64,000 nucleotides of DNA from Falsirhodobacter flavus (GTDB taxonomy: Bacteria; Pseudomonadota; Alphaproteobacteria; Rhodobacterales; Rhodobacteraceae). The notes under the pieces were generated by a model. It did no database searches. It had not been told where the DNA came from and saw only the letters and a list, made by a program, of their open reading frames with translations. The stretch spans positions 1 through 64,000 of the forward strand of contig JARWBI010000010.1 in assembly GCA_029846755.1 (NCBI GenBank). Direction: 5' to 3'. A program made the position numbers and the translations under genes. Shown piece by piece: positions 37,893-45,761 of this stretch (position 1 is the first letter of the stretch; each line of letters starts with the position of its first letter).

Positions 37893-38774
37893 ATGGCGCG
37901 AAATCTTGATCTTGGGGCGCTCCGCTCGCTTGTCACCATTGCCGATGTCGGCGGGGTGACCCGCGCGGCGGGGTTTCTGAACCTGACGCAATCGGCTGTC
38001 TCAATGCAGATCAAGCGGCTGGAGGAATCGATGGACCTTCAGCTTTTGGATCGCGGTCAGCGGCAGATCGGCCTGACCCCGGCCGGAGAGCAGCTTGCCA
38101 GCTATGCACGCCGCATGCTTGCCCTGAACGACGAGGTGCTGACCCGCCTGACCAACGACGCCTTCGAGGGCGAGATCGTGCTGGGTGTGCCGCATGACAT
38201 CGTCTATCCGGGCGTGCCGCGGGTGTTGCAATTGTTCGCGGCGGCTTTCCCGCGGGTCAGCGTGCGGCTCATTTCCTCTTACACGGTGGCGTTGAAGGCC
38301 CAGTTTGCGCGCGGCGAATGCGACGTGATCCTTACGACCGAGGACCATACCGATCCCGAGGGCGAGATTCTGGCCGAGGTTCCACTGGTCTGGGTCGGGG
38401 CGCCGGGCGGGACCAGCCATCGCCAGCGCCCGCTGCGCATCGCGTTCGAACAGGGCTGCGCCTTTCGTCCCGGGGCGATCGACGCGCTGGACCGCGCCGG
38501 GATCGACTGGACGGTCGGGGTCGAATCCGACAATGCCCGCACGATCGAAGCAACTGTCAGCGCCGATCTGGGCGTGACGGCGGTGCTGCTGGGATGCGAG
38601 GGGCCGTATATGGAACCCGTCCCGTCGGGCCTGCTGCCGCCCCTGCCGATGAAACGGGTGAACATCTATGTCGCGCGACCCTTCCGCGACCGCCCCGTCT
38701 GCGCGCCGTTCATCGGGATGATCCGCGACCAGTATCGGCGCGAACCGATTGCCGAAGCCGCCCCCGCAGCCTAA
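37893..38774 (+). CDS. LysR family transcriptional regulator
   Basis: A 293-residue LysR regulator: winged helix at residues 6-65 (LRSLVTIADVGGVTRAAGFLNLTQSAVSMQIKRLEESM), then an effector domain of the LrhA-like type (VLGVPHDIVYPGVPRVLQLFAAAFPRVSVRLISSY). Divergent from the DUF1127 gene and followed, after 24 bases, by a GntR regulator. The inducer cannot be inferred. Confidence 0.92.
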   Translation: MARNLDLGALRSLVTIADVGGVTRAAGFLNLTQSAVSMQIKRLEESMDLQLLDRGQRQIGLTPAGEQLASYARRMLALNDEVLTRLTNDAFEGEIVLGVPHDIVYPGVPRVLQLFAAAFPRVSVRLISSYTVALKAQFARGECDVILTTEDHTDPEGEILAEVPLVWVGAPGGTSHRQRPLRIAFEQGCAFRPGAIDALDRAGIDWTVGVESDNARTIEATVSADLGVTAVLLGCEGPYMEPVPSGLLPPLPMKRVNIYVARPFRDRPVCAPFIGMIRDQYRREPIAEAAPAA

Positions 38775-38798
38775 CCTTCTCGCGCAGGAGGGGCAGAC

Positions 38799-39467
38799 AT
38801 GCAGGCAGAAGGCGAGTTCGAAACCCTTGCGCAAGGGGTCCATGCGGCGCTGCGGCGGCGCATCGTCGATCTGAACCTGCCGCCCGGTGCGGTGCTGCAT
38901 CCCAAGGCGCTGGCCGAGGAACATGGTGTCAGCCCCACGCCAGTGCGCGAGGCGCTGATTCTGCTTCAGCAGGAAGGGCTTGTCCGCATCCAGCCGCAAT
39001 CGCGCACGGTGGTCACCCATATCGGGCTGGCCCAGGTTCACGAGGCGCATTTCCTGCGCCTGGCGGTCGAGACGGAGGTGACGCGCGCGCTTGCGGGCGA
39101 TTGCAGGCAGGACGTGATCGCCCGCGCCCGTTCCGCCATCGCGATGCAGGACGGTGCCGCCGTGGCGGGGGCGCAGGACGCCTTCCGTGCTTTTGGCGAC
39201 ATGTTCCACGCGACCCTGTTCGGGGCGGTCGGAAAGGAAGGGCTGCGCGCCGTTCTGCACCGCCGCTCCGCCGTGATGGAGCGTATGGAGCATCTGCACC
39301 CGTTCGAGGGGGACGAGGAGATACTGGACGCGCATGACCGGATCGTCCGAGGAATCGCGCAACGGGATGGCGACGGCGCGACAGAGGCGATGCGGCGCCA
39401 TCTGAACCCCGTCATGGTCCATATCGACAGCCTTCAGCGCCGCTTTCCCAAGTATTTCGTGCCCTAG
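38799..39467 (+). CDS. GntR family regulator with FCD domain
   Basis: A 222-residue regulator with an N-terminal winged helix (HAALRRRIVDLNLPPGAVLHPKALAEEHGVSPTPVREALILLQQEGLV) and a C-terminal all-helical FCD ligand domain (HFLRLAVETEV, DMFHATLFGAVG, DAHDRIVRGIAQRD). GCAGGAGG precedes the ATG. The usual target (a catabolic operon alongside) is missing: directly after the stop begins a broken insertion sequence, so the target genes may have been lost in that rearrangement. Confidence 0.92.
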   Translation: MQAEGEFETLAQGVHAALRRRIVDLNLPPGAVLHPKALAEEHGVSPTPVREALILLQQEGLVRIQPQSRTVVTHIGLAQVHEAHFLRLAVETEVTRALAGDCRQDVIARARSAIAMQDGAAVAGAQDAFRAFGDMFHATLFGAVGKEGLRAVLHRRSAVMERMEHLHPFEGDEEILDAHDRIVRGIAQRDGDGATEAMRRHLNPVMVHIDSLQRRFPKYFVP

Positions 39468-40280
39468 GGTCAGGACCCATTGATCTTGGTGGCTCACGCT
39501 GATTCATTCGGCGCTCAGGAGGCCACTGATGAGCAATCTTTTCTGGCTGAGCGACGCGTAGATGGCGCGGCTGCGCCTCTATTTTCCGAAGTCACATGGC
39601 CGGCCTCGTGTCGATGACCGGGGTGTGCTGAGCGGGATAATATTGTTCAATCGCAATGGGTTGCGGTGGCGGGGCGCCCCTCGGGAGTATGGTCCGGCGA
39701 AGACGCTCTATAACCGTTGGAAGCGGTGGAGCGATCTGGGTATTCGCACGGATCATGGCAGGGCTGGCCGCTGAAGCGGCCGTTCCCATCACGGTGATGA
39801 TCGACGCGACCTATCTGAAGGCGCACCGCACGGCGAGCGGCCTACGGGCAAAAAAAGGGGGCGCGGACGGCTGATCGGACGCACGAAAGGCGGGGTGAAC
39901 ACCAAGTTACATGCTGTCTGCGATGCCGAGGGAAGGCCGATCCGCATGTTCATGACCGCCGGGCCCATCAGCGATTACACCGGGGCGGCTGCTCTGCTCG
40001 ACAGCTTGCCCGAGGCAGACTGGCTTCTGGCCGACAGGGGTTATGACGCGGACTGGTTCCGCAGCGCCTTGCAGGACAAGGGGATCAGGCCCTGTATCCC
40101 AGGCAGAAGGTCACGGGCAAAGCCCGTGAAATACGACAAACGCAGATATCGCCGCCGCAACCGCATCGAGATCATGTTCGGCAGGCTGAAGGACTGGCGC
40201 CGCATCGCCACGCGCTACGACAGATCACCAAAGGTCTTCCTCTCAGCCGGCGCACTCGCCGCAACCGTCATGTTCTGGCA
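39468..40280 (+). mobile_element. IS5-family (IS427-like) element, inactivated and missing its right end
   Basis: The left boundary is probably the GGTCAGGACCCATTGAT segment directly after the GntR stop. The transposase is an IS5-family DDE protein read in two frames joined by a -1 slippage site: seven A then five G at 39850-39861. The copy has a premature stop (39559-39561) and a frame break near 39741. It ends at TTCTGGCA (to 40280) without the usual stop codon and right inverted repeat; at 40281 the sequence changes to a phosphomannomutase. I see no target-site duplication. Confidence 0.8.
39529..40280 (+). pseudogene. IS5-family transposase, multiply broken
   Basis: Starts ATG 39529 (MSNLFWLSDA) and hits TAG at 39559, where family members read EQ before MARLR. 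It resumes as MARLRLYFPKSHGRPRVDDR to NRWKRWSDLG, then shifts frame near 39741 (consistent with loss of two bases) into FARIMAGLAAEAAVPITVMIDATYLKAHRTASG. A -1 shift at the A7G5 run at 39850-39861, presumably programmed in active copies, leads to RLIGRTKGGVNTKLHA. Then come WLLADRGYDADWFR and the RRNRIEIMFGRLKDWRR motif with the catalytic Glu. The C-terminus is lost at the junction with the phosphomannomutase fragment. Confidence 0.85.
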
Positions 40281-40523
40281 GGGCTGGACGCCATTGTCTT
40301 CACCGATGGCGACGGCGACCGCCCGCTTGTGACCGATGCTGCGGGCGAGGTCGTGCCGGGCGACGTGCTGGGCCAGATCACCGCCCGGCTGATGGAGGCG
40401 CAGGCGGTCGTGACGCCGGTGTCGTCGAACAGCGGCGTCGATTCCACGGGCTTTGCGCGCGTGATCCGCACGCGGATCGGATCACCCTTCATCATCACTG
40501 GCTGTGATGAGAATGAGTCCTGA
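40281..40523 (+). pseudogene. phosphomannomutase/phosphohexomutase internal fragment
   Basis: In frame from 40281: GLDAIVFTDGDGDRPLVTD, then GEVVPGDVLGQITARLM, TPVSSNSGVD and RVIRTRIGSPF. This is the Mg-binding DGDGDR loop and following domain of alpha-D-phosphohexomutases. The N-terminal phosphoserine domain and the C-terminal domain are both absent; similarity fades near 40495 and the frame stops at 40523. Its left edge is fused directly to the broken IS5 element. It is clearly a remnant with no catalytic ability. Confidence 0.8.
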
Positions 40524-40531
40524 CCTAGCGG

Positions 40532-40759
40532 TCAGTCATGCAATGGGATGACGTCGAATCGGATTCGCATTCGGCGGGCGGCGACCTCGAAGATGTCGTT
40601 CTGCTGATCTTCGGTGAAGGGCGATGAAAGAAGCCGGTAAGGATGATTGGCGGGCAGCCGTTTCTGAATCAGCCTAAACAGATCCTGAAGGATTGCCTGA
40701 TAGGAGCCGACGATGACATCGGTTTCGTCATCGACTTGATATCGCAGCACGAAAATCAT
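40532..40759 (-). CDS. orphan small protein, copy A of a paralogous pair
   Basis: A 75-residue protein starting MIFVLRYQVDDETD (a GTG at 40768 could add three residues). No family is recognised. It aligns along its whole length with the 76-residue protein at 41028-41258: both start M-x-F-x-L-x-Y, share GS-x-Q, QD, HP-x-R, PF, IF-x-x-A, and end V-x-x-x-x-LH with no gap of more than one or two residues. That parallel at protein level, in the minus frames only, is the main evidence that both are real genes. No strong ribosome site is visible. The surrounding DNA is less G+C-rich than the window average. Confidence 0.6.
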   Translation of the reverse strand: MIFVLRYQVDDETDVIVGSYQAILQDLFRLIQKRLPANHPYRLLSSPFTEDQQNDIFEVAARRMRIRFDVIPLHD

Positions 40760-41027
40760 CACCGGCACCCGTGGTCCAATCGCCTCCCAAAAGCGAAGAA
40801 GGCCGCATTTAAAGCCGTTTCATTCCAACTCCGGGGCGCAACCCGGCTAGCCAACTTAATTGCGAGTAGGATGATCGCGCAATGCGCAGGGACGCAAGGG
40901 ATTAATTTGGCGATTTCTTAAACTTGCTTCGACAGTGGCTCGCCGCGCCCCGAATGACATTGAGGCGATATTGCGAAATCCCTTAAACGCACGATTTTCG
41001 TGCAGGAACGCGGATTCGTGTCTGACG

Positions 41028-41258
41028 TTAGTGCAGGCGCGCGCTCTCGACGCTGAACCAGATCGACATGAGACCGTCCGCAGCCCGGAATATCTCGCGC
41101 TGTTGATGCCGATTGAAAGGCTGGGTAAGAGCGCGGTGCGGATGAACGAGGGGAAGAAGGTCAGACAAAACCTTGATAAAATCCTGCATCACGGACTGCT
41201 CGCTTCCGCGAATCTGTCCCGGAACTCCGTCGAGGCTGTAGTGGAGGATGAATGTCAT
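41028..41258 (-). CDS. orphan small protein, copy B of a paralogous pair
   Basis: A 76-residue protein starting MTFILHYSLDGVPGQIRGSE and ending FSVESARLH. Homologous to copy A (40532-40759); the best-conserved core is in the middle (MQDF...LPLVHPHRALTQPF...QQREIF). Predicted small alpha/beta protein, without signal peptide, membrane helix or known catalytic motif. An in-frame extension to 41393 exists but lacks conservation with copy A. The 268 bases between the two copies hold no other supported gene. Function unknown; presence beside IS and gene fragments suggests horizontal acquisition. Confidence 0.58.
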   Translation of the reverse strand: MTFILHYSLDGVPGQIRGSEQSVMQDFIKVLSDLLPLVHPHRALTQPFNRHQQREIFRAADGLMSIWFSVESARLH

Positions 41259-41398
41259 GGGGGGTCCCGGAAGGATCAATGGAATGAACCTAGGCCAAGA
41301 TTTAGTGGAATCAAGCACAGGTTGTGTCGGGCGATTATTTTTGCAAAATGAAATGCGAAACCGGAAGCAATATGCAGATCGCGAGTATATCAATTCAC

Positions 41399-41442
41399 CC
41401 TGAGCATAGTATTCATCTCAGGATGTGTAGTAAGCAACTTAC
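41399..41442. promoter_or_regulatory. two palindromes upstream of the ArsB/ACR3-like permease
   Basis: CCTGAG (41399-41404) with CTCAGG (41417-41422), and GTAAG (41430-41434) with CTTAC (41438-41442) around CAA, lie 26-70 bases before the permease ATG in an AT-rich stretch. They could be operator half-sites or small hairpins in the leader. No regulator is assigned. Confidence 0.35.
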
Positions 41443-41467
41443 ACCAAAATGAATTCACGGGACGGAC

Positions 41468-42367
41468 ATGCGCGATATTCTGGAGCGACGGCAGATATGG
41501 ATCTATTTTGCAGCGGTCCTTGCCGGAGCGGTGGCGCAGGATTTCGCGCGTCCGACATGGATCGAACCGGCACTTGCCTTCATGCTCTTCGTCACCTTTC
41601 TTCAGGTGCCGCTTTCGCAGATCGGAAACGGATTTCGGCAGGTGCGCTTTCTGTTCGCGCTTTTGATTGCGAATTTCGTGGCAATCCCGGTGCTGGTTTT
41701 CGCTCTGGTGATGCTTTCCCCGGATGATGGGCTGCTGCGCCTGGGGCTTCTGATGGTGTTGCTGTGCCCATGCATCGACTATGTCATCACCTTCACCCAT
41801 CTGGGGCGGGGCGACGCGCGGCTGCTTCTTGCGGCAACGCCGATCCTGCTTTTCGCTCAGATGCTGTTGCTTGCCGGATGCCTTGCCTTCTGGCCGGGGG
41901 TCTTTGCCTTCGGGCCGTTCCTTGATGCGTTTCTGTGGTTGATCGCGGTGCCGTTGCTTCTTGCCGCCGGGGTGCGCGCCTTCGGTGGAGGCAGGGTGAA
42001 CGACGCTTTGGGCGCGATGCCGGTCCCGGCGACGGCGCTGGTGCTGTTTCTGGTCGTTTCGGCGATGCTTCCATCGCTGTCCGGGGCGGCGGGGCCTGTC
42101 CTTGCGGCCGTGCCCGCCTATGCTGCCTTCGCGGTCTTCGCGCCGCTGATCGGCTGGGCCGTAGCGGCGCGGTTCGGGCTGGCGGCGGATGCCGCCCGCG
42201 CGGTGGCGTTTTCCTCGGGCACGCGGAATTCGCTGGTGATCCTGCCGCTGGCTTTGGCGGTGCCGGGCGGCGGTGCCGTCCTTCCCGCCGTGATCGTGGC
42301 GCAGACGCTGGTCGAACTGCTGGCACAGCTCGTCTATATCCGCATCATCCCGAGGCTGGTGCGCTAG
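41468..42367 (+). CDS. arsenic-resistance/bile-acid symporter superfamily permease
   Basis: A 299-residue membrane protein with about nine to ten hydrophobic segments. Strings such as LLCPCIDYVITFTHLGRGDARLLLAATPILLFAQMLLLAG and VAFSSGTRNSLVILPLALA match the BASS/ACR3 superfamily proteins annotated 'arsenic resistance protein'. No arsR, arsC or arsH lies beside it, so arsenite as substrate is uncertain; an organic-anion role is possible. Its stop overlaps the convergent MFS gene by three bases or so. Confidence 0.75.
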   Translation: MRDILERRQIWIYFAAVLAGAVAQDFARPTWIEPALAFMLFVTFLQVPLSQIGNGFRQVRFLFALLIANFVAIPVLVFALVMLSPDDGLLRLGLLMVLLCPCIDYVITFTHLGRGDARLLLAATPILLFAQMLLLAGCLAFWPGVFAFGPFLDAFLWLIAVPLLLAAGVRAFGGGRVNDALGAMPVPATALVLFLVVSAMLPSLSGAAGPVLAAVPAYAAFAVFAPLIGWAVAARFGLAADAARAVAFSSGTRNSLVILPLALAVPGGGAVLPAVIVAQTLVELLAQLVYIRIIPRLVR

Positions 42368-43560
42368 GCCCGCGCGCTGGCGGGGCTGCGCACGCCCAGC
42401 GCGATCAGGCCGCTGGCCACGACCAGAACCGCACCGCCATAGGTATAGACGCCCGTGGCCCCGGCGGTGTCGAAGATCAGCCCGCCCGTGCCTGCGCCTG
42501 CCGCGATGGCGAACTGGATCGCCGCGACGATCAACCCACCTGCGCTTTCGGCCTCGTCCGGGGCAATGCGGGTGTTCCACGTCGTCCACGCGACCGGCAC
42601 GCCGCCGAAGGCCATGCCCCAAAGCGAAACCAGCACCAGCGCCAGAACCGATGCCCCCGTCAGGCCCGACAGCGCCAATGCGCTTGCCCCGGCCAGCAGC
42701 GGCATCGCCATCAGCGTGAAGCCAAGGCTGCGGCGGATGAGCGGCCCGGCCAGCAGCGTGCCGACGAAGTTCGCGATCCCAAAGCCCAGCAGGAACACGG
42801 TGATCCAGCCCACATCCGCCGCCAGTGCCAGTTCAAGGAAGGGCCGGATGAAGGTGAACAGCGCAAAATGCCCCATGAAGACCAGCGCCACGCAGGCAAT
42901 CCCTTGCCACACGCCCGGGCGCAGCAGAACCGCCCGCAGCGTGCCAAGGCCCGCGCTGCCTGTGGCTGCCATCGACGGCAGCGTAACCCATTGCGCGATC
43001 AGGCCAAGCGCGCCGAAACCCGCGCTCCACAGGAAGACCTCGCGCCAGCCGATCGTTGCGCCCAGCCAGCTGCCCAAGGGCGCCGCGACCACGGTGGCAA
43101 GCGAGACGCCGGCAAAGATCAGCGACAGCGCCTTGGGCACATCTGCGGGCGGCACCAGCCGCATGGCGACGGCGGCCGACATCGTCCAGAACCCGCCGAT
43201 GGCAACGCCCAGCAGGATGCGCCCGAACAGCAGCACCGGAAGGTTCGGCGCCAGCGCCACGAGGATGTTCGACGCGATCAGCAGCACCGAAAAGCCGAGC
43301 AGCACATGGCGGCGGTCGATGCCGCGCGTCAGCACCGCAAGGAACAGGCCGGTCAGCAGCGCGACGACGGCAGTTGCGGTCACGGCCTGCCCGGCCATGC
43401 CCTCGCTGACGCCAAGATCGACGGCCATCGGGGTCAGAAGGCTCATGGGCAGGAATTCGGCGGCGATGAGGCCGAAGACGCCGACGAACAGGGCATAGAC
43501 GGCGGGCCAGCGGGCAGTGTCGGGCGCGTCGCCCACGGGATGCGGGATGTGTCCTTGCAT
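42364..43560 (-). CDS. MFS efflux transporter, DHA1-type (AraJ/NepI-like)
   Basis: A 398-residue carrier with twelve hydrophobic segments: EFLPMSLLTPMAVDLGVSEGMAGQAVTATAVVALLTG is the typical N-terminal stretch, GRILLGVAIGGFWTMSAAVAMRLVP the motif C/A region of AraJ/NepI-like drug or nucleoside exporters. AAAGGA lies before the ATG. It is divergent from an AraC gene (about 97 bases between the chosen starts), which probably controls it. Confidence 0.9.
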   Translation of the reverse strand: MQGHIPHPVGDAPDTARWPAVYALFVGVFGLIAAEFLPMSLLTPMAVDLGVSEGMAGQAVTATAVVALLTGLFLAVLTRGIDRRHVLLGFSVLLIASNILVALAPNLPVLLFGRILLGVAIGGFWTMSAAVAMRLVPPADVPKALSLIFAGVSLATVVAAPLGSWLGATIGWREVFLWSAGFGALGLIAQWVTLPSMAATGSAGLGTLRAVLLRPGVWQGIACVALVFMGHFALFTFIRPFLELALAADVGWITVFLLGFGIANFVGTLLAGPLIRRSLGFTLMAMPLLAGASALALSGLTGASVLALVLVSLWGMAFGGVPVAWTTWNTRIAPDEAESAGGLIVAAIQFAIAAGAGTGGLIFDTAGATGVYTYGGAVLVVASGLIALGVRSPASARA

Positions 43561-43657
43561 CGGTTGTCCTTTCGAAGCGGGGAGGATGACGAACCTAGCC
43601 GCTGCAATGCGGACGTGCTATGACAGGATCGCCGCCATTTTTGATCGGACGTCCGGA

Positions 43658-44605
43658 ATGCTGGATCACCTGCCGCCCACCCCCCGCCACGACATGATGA
43701 GCGAGCTGCTGATGGGCATGCGCCTTTACGGCGTCGCCTATCGCCGTCTGCGTCTGGCCGCTCCGTTCGGGATCGGGTTTGGCGGGGTCGAGGGGAAGGC
43801 GCAACTGCATTTCGTTGCGCAAGGCCGCGCCGTTCTGCGGATGGGAACCGAGATGCGGGCGGTCGGCTGCGGCGATGCCGTTTTCCTGCCACGGGGCGAG
43901 GCGCATGCGCTGCTGTCCGAGGATGGTGCGTGCATCCGTGATCTGCGCGACTTCGCCGCCGCCCCGATCTGCGCGGCGGTGGATTCCGTGTCCAGTTGCC
44001 CGGACGGGACATGCCGCAGCAAGGATACGATCATTTTCAGCGGCTGCATGGATTTCGACCTCGGCGCGATGCACCCGCTGGTCGGGATGATGCCGCCGGT
44101 TATGCAGCTTGGTCTTCTGGCCGAACGCCAGCCCGAGATCGTCCCGATATTGGAGGCGATGGAGCGCGAGGCACGGACCGAACGCGCAGGGTTCGCGGGC
44201 ATCCTGTCGCGTCTGGCGGATGTCGTTGCGGCCTCCATCGTGCGGGGCTGGGTCGAATACGGTTGCGGCAGCGCCTCGGGCTGGGTGGAGGCGCTGCGCG
44301 ATCCGCGCCTTGGCCGGGTGCTGCTGGCCGTTCACCGCGATCCGGGTCGAAGTTGGACCGTGGCAAGCATGGCGGCGGAAATGGGCGCCTCGCGCACCGT
44401 CTTTGCCGAACGGTTCCTGGCCGTGACCGGGGTGACGCCGCTGCGCTATGTCTCCGATCTGCGGATGCGGCTCGCAGGGCAATGGATCGCCCGCGACGGC
44501 GTCGGGATCGAGGAGGCGGCGCACCGCCTCGGCTATGGCTCGCAGGCCGCGTTCAGCCGGGCGTTCAAGCGTGTCACCGGCCAGCCTCCGGGGCGCATGC
44601 GATAG
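43658..44605 (+). CDS. AraC family transcriptional regulator
   Basis: A 315-residue regulator: N-terminal cupin-type sensor domain (FGIGFGGVEGKAQLHFVAQGRAVLRMG, VGCGDAVFLPRGEAHALL) and two C-terminal helix-turn-helices (WTVASMAAEMGASRTVFAERFLAVTGVTPLRYVSDLRM and IEEAAHRLGYGSQAAFSRAFKRVTGQPPGRMR). Several cysteines in the linker (SSCPDGTCRSKD) could sense oxidants or electrophiles. I chose ATG 43658; in-frame ATGs at 43586 and 43607 are possible. Likely target is the divergent MFS exporter. Confidence 0.85.
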   Translation: MLDHLPPTPRHDMMSELLMGMRLYGVAYRRLRLAAPFGIGFGGVEGKAQLHFVAQGRAVLRMGTEMRAVGCGDAVFLPRGEAHALLSEDGACIRDLRDFAAAPICAAVDSVSSCPDGTCRSKDTIIFSGCMDFDLGAMHPLVGMMPPVMQLGLLAERQPEIVPILEAMEREARTERAGFAGILSRLADVVAASIVRGWVEYGCGSASGWVEALRDPRLGRVLLAVHRDPGRSWTVASMAAEMGASRTVFAERFLAVTGVTPLRYVSDLRMRLAGQWIARDGVGIEEAAHRLGYGSQAAFSRAFKRVTGQPPGRMR

Positions 44606-44642
44606 GGTTGCAATTGCCCCGCCGCGGCGCGACACCTTGGGG

Positions 44643-45761
44643 ATGAACATGCAACGCCTCCGTGGCTTCGGCCCGTCCATCGCGCAGCAAAGCCCGCGCG
44701 AAGTGCTGCGTGCCGGGGCGGGGGCGCTGTTCGGCTTTGCCCTGTTGGCGCTTGCCTTCGCAGGGGCGCCGGGGGCCGGACTGTTCATGATCGCACCCTT
44801 CGGCGCCTCGGCGGTGCTGATCTTCGCCGCGCCAAGCAGCCCGCTGGCGCAGCCATGGTCGGTGGTCGTGGGCAACACGGTCGCGGCGGCGGTCGGGGTG
44901 GCAGCCTGTTTGCTGATCGGCGATGCAGCGCTGCGTGTGGCCCTGGCGGTATCGCTGGCCATCGCGGGAATGCTGGCCCTGCGTGCGCTGCACCCGCCGG
45001 GCGGCGCGGTTGCGATGACGGCGGCGCTGACCCCGGACCTGATCCACGACATCGGTTGGCGGTTCGTGCTGACCCCCGTGGCGGCGGGCAGCGCGGCGCT
45101 GGTGCTGGCGGGGCTGGCATGGGCGCGGGCGACGGGCCGCCACTATCCCCTGCGGCAGATGGAGGTGGCGGAGCCGCCCCCCACCGCCCGCGTCAGCCTC
45201 AGCGAAGACGAGTTGAACGCGATCCTTCAGAACTACCGCCAGTCGCTGAACCTTGGCGCGGCGGACCTTGCGCGGCTGATCGGCGCGGCAGAGATGCAGG
45301 TGGCCAGCCATCAGTCCGGCGACATGACGGCGGGCGATATCATGTCCCGCGATCTGGTCACCGTCGATCCCGACGCTCCGATCTCCGAAGTGGCCGAGCT
45401 GTTCCGCCGCCATGGCTTCACCTCGATCCCGGTGGTGCAGCAGGGGGACAAGTTCCTCGGCGTAATCTTTCAGATCCACCTGATCCGCCGCGCGCGCGAG
45501 GATGCGCTGCGGCTGGATCGCGGCTTCGGTGCGGCGATGGCGCGGCTGACCGGGCGGCGCGAACATCCCGTTCGCGCGGGCGACATCATGGGCACGGCGA
45601 TGCCGCGCGCCCTGCGGACCACCCCCGTCGCGGCCTTGCTTCCGATGATGGCCGAGGGGCATTGCGACGCGGTTCCGGTGCTGGACCGGGGCCGTATCGT
45701 CGGCATCGTCACCCGCACCGACATGATCGCAGCATTGGCCCGCCGCAGCCTCAGCGGCTGA
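44643..45761 (+). CDS. HPP family membrane protein with two CBS domains
   Basis: A 372-residue protein. The N-terminal half is an HPP domain of four or five helices with the signature RALHPPGGAVAMTAAL (HPP tripeptide). The C-terminal half has a CBS pair: DIMSRDLVTVDPDAPISEVAELFRRHGFTSIPVV and DIMGTAMPRALRTTPVAALLPMMAEGHCDAVPVL...VGIVTRTDM. HPP proteins are proposed nitrite or small-anion transporters; the CBS pair suggests control by adenine nucleotides. ATG 44649 is an alternative start. The 3' end overlaps the convergent nuclease gene by 11 bases. Confidence 0.88.
   Translation: MNMQRLRGFGPSIAQQSPREVLRAGAGALFGFALLALAFAGAPGAGLFMIAPFGASAVLIFAAPSSPLAQPWSVVVGNTVAAAVGVAACLLIGDAALRVALAVSLAIAGMLALRALHPPGGAVAMTAALTPDLIHDIGWRFVLTPVAAGSAALVLAGLAWARATGRHYPLRQMEVAEPPPTARVSLSEDELNAILQNYRQSLNLGAADLARLIGAAEMQVASHQSGDMTAGDIMSRDLVTVDPDAPISEVAELFRRHGFTSIPVVQQGDKFLGVIFQIHLIRRAREDALRLDRGFGAAMARLTGRREHPVRAGDIMGTAMPRALRTTPVAALLPMMAEGHCDAVPVLDRGRIVGIVTRTDMIAALARRSLSG

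Noticed and set aside
40935-41351. A plus-strand frame (138 codons) opposite orphan copy B
   Set aside because: Only the minus-strand frames of the two orphan copies resemble each other; the plus-strand frames do not.
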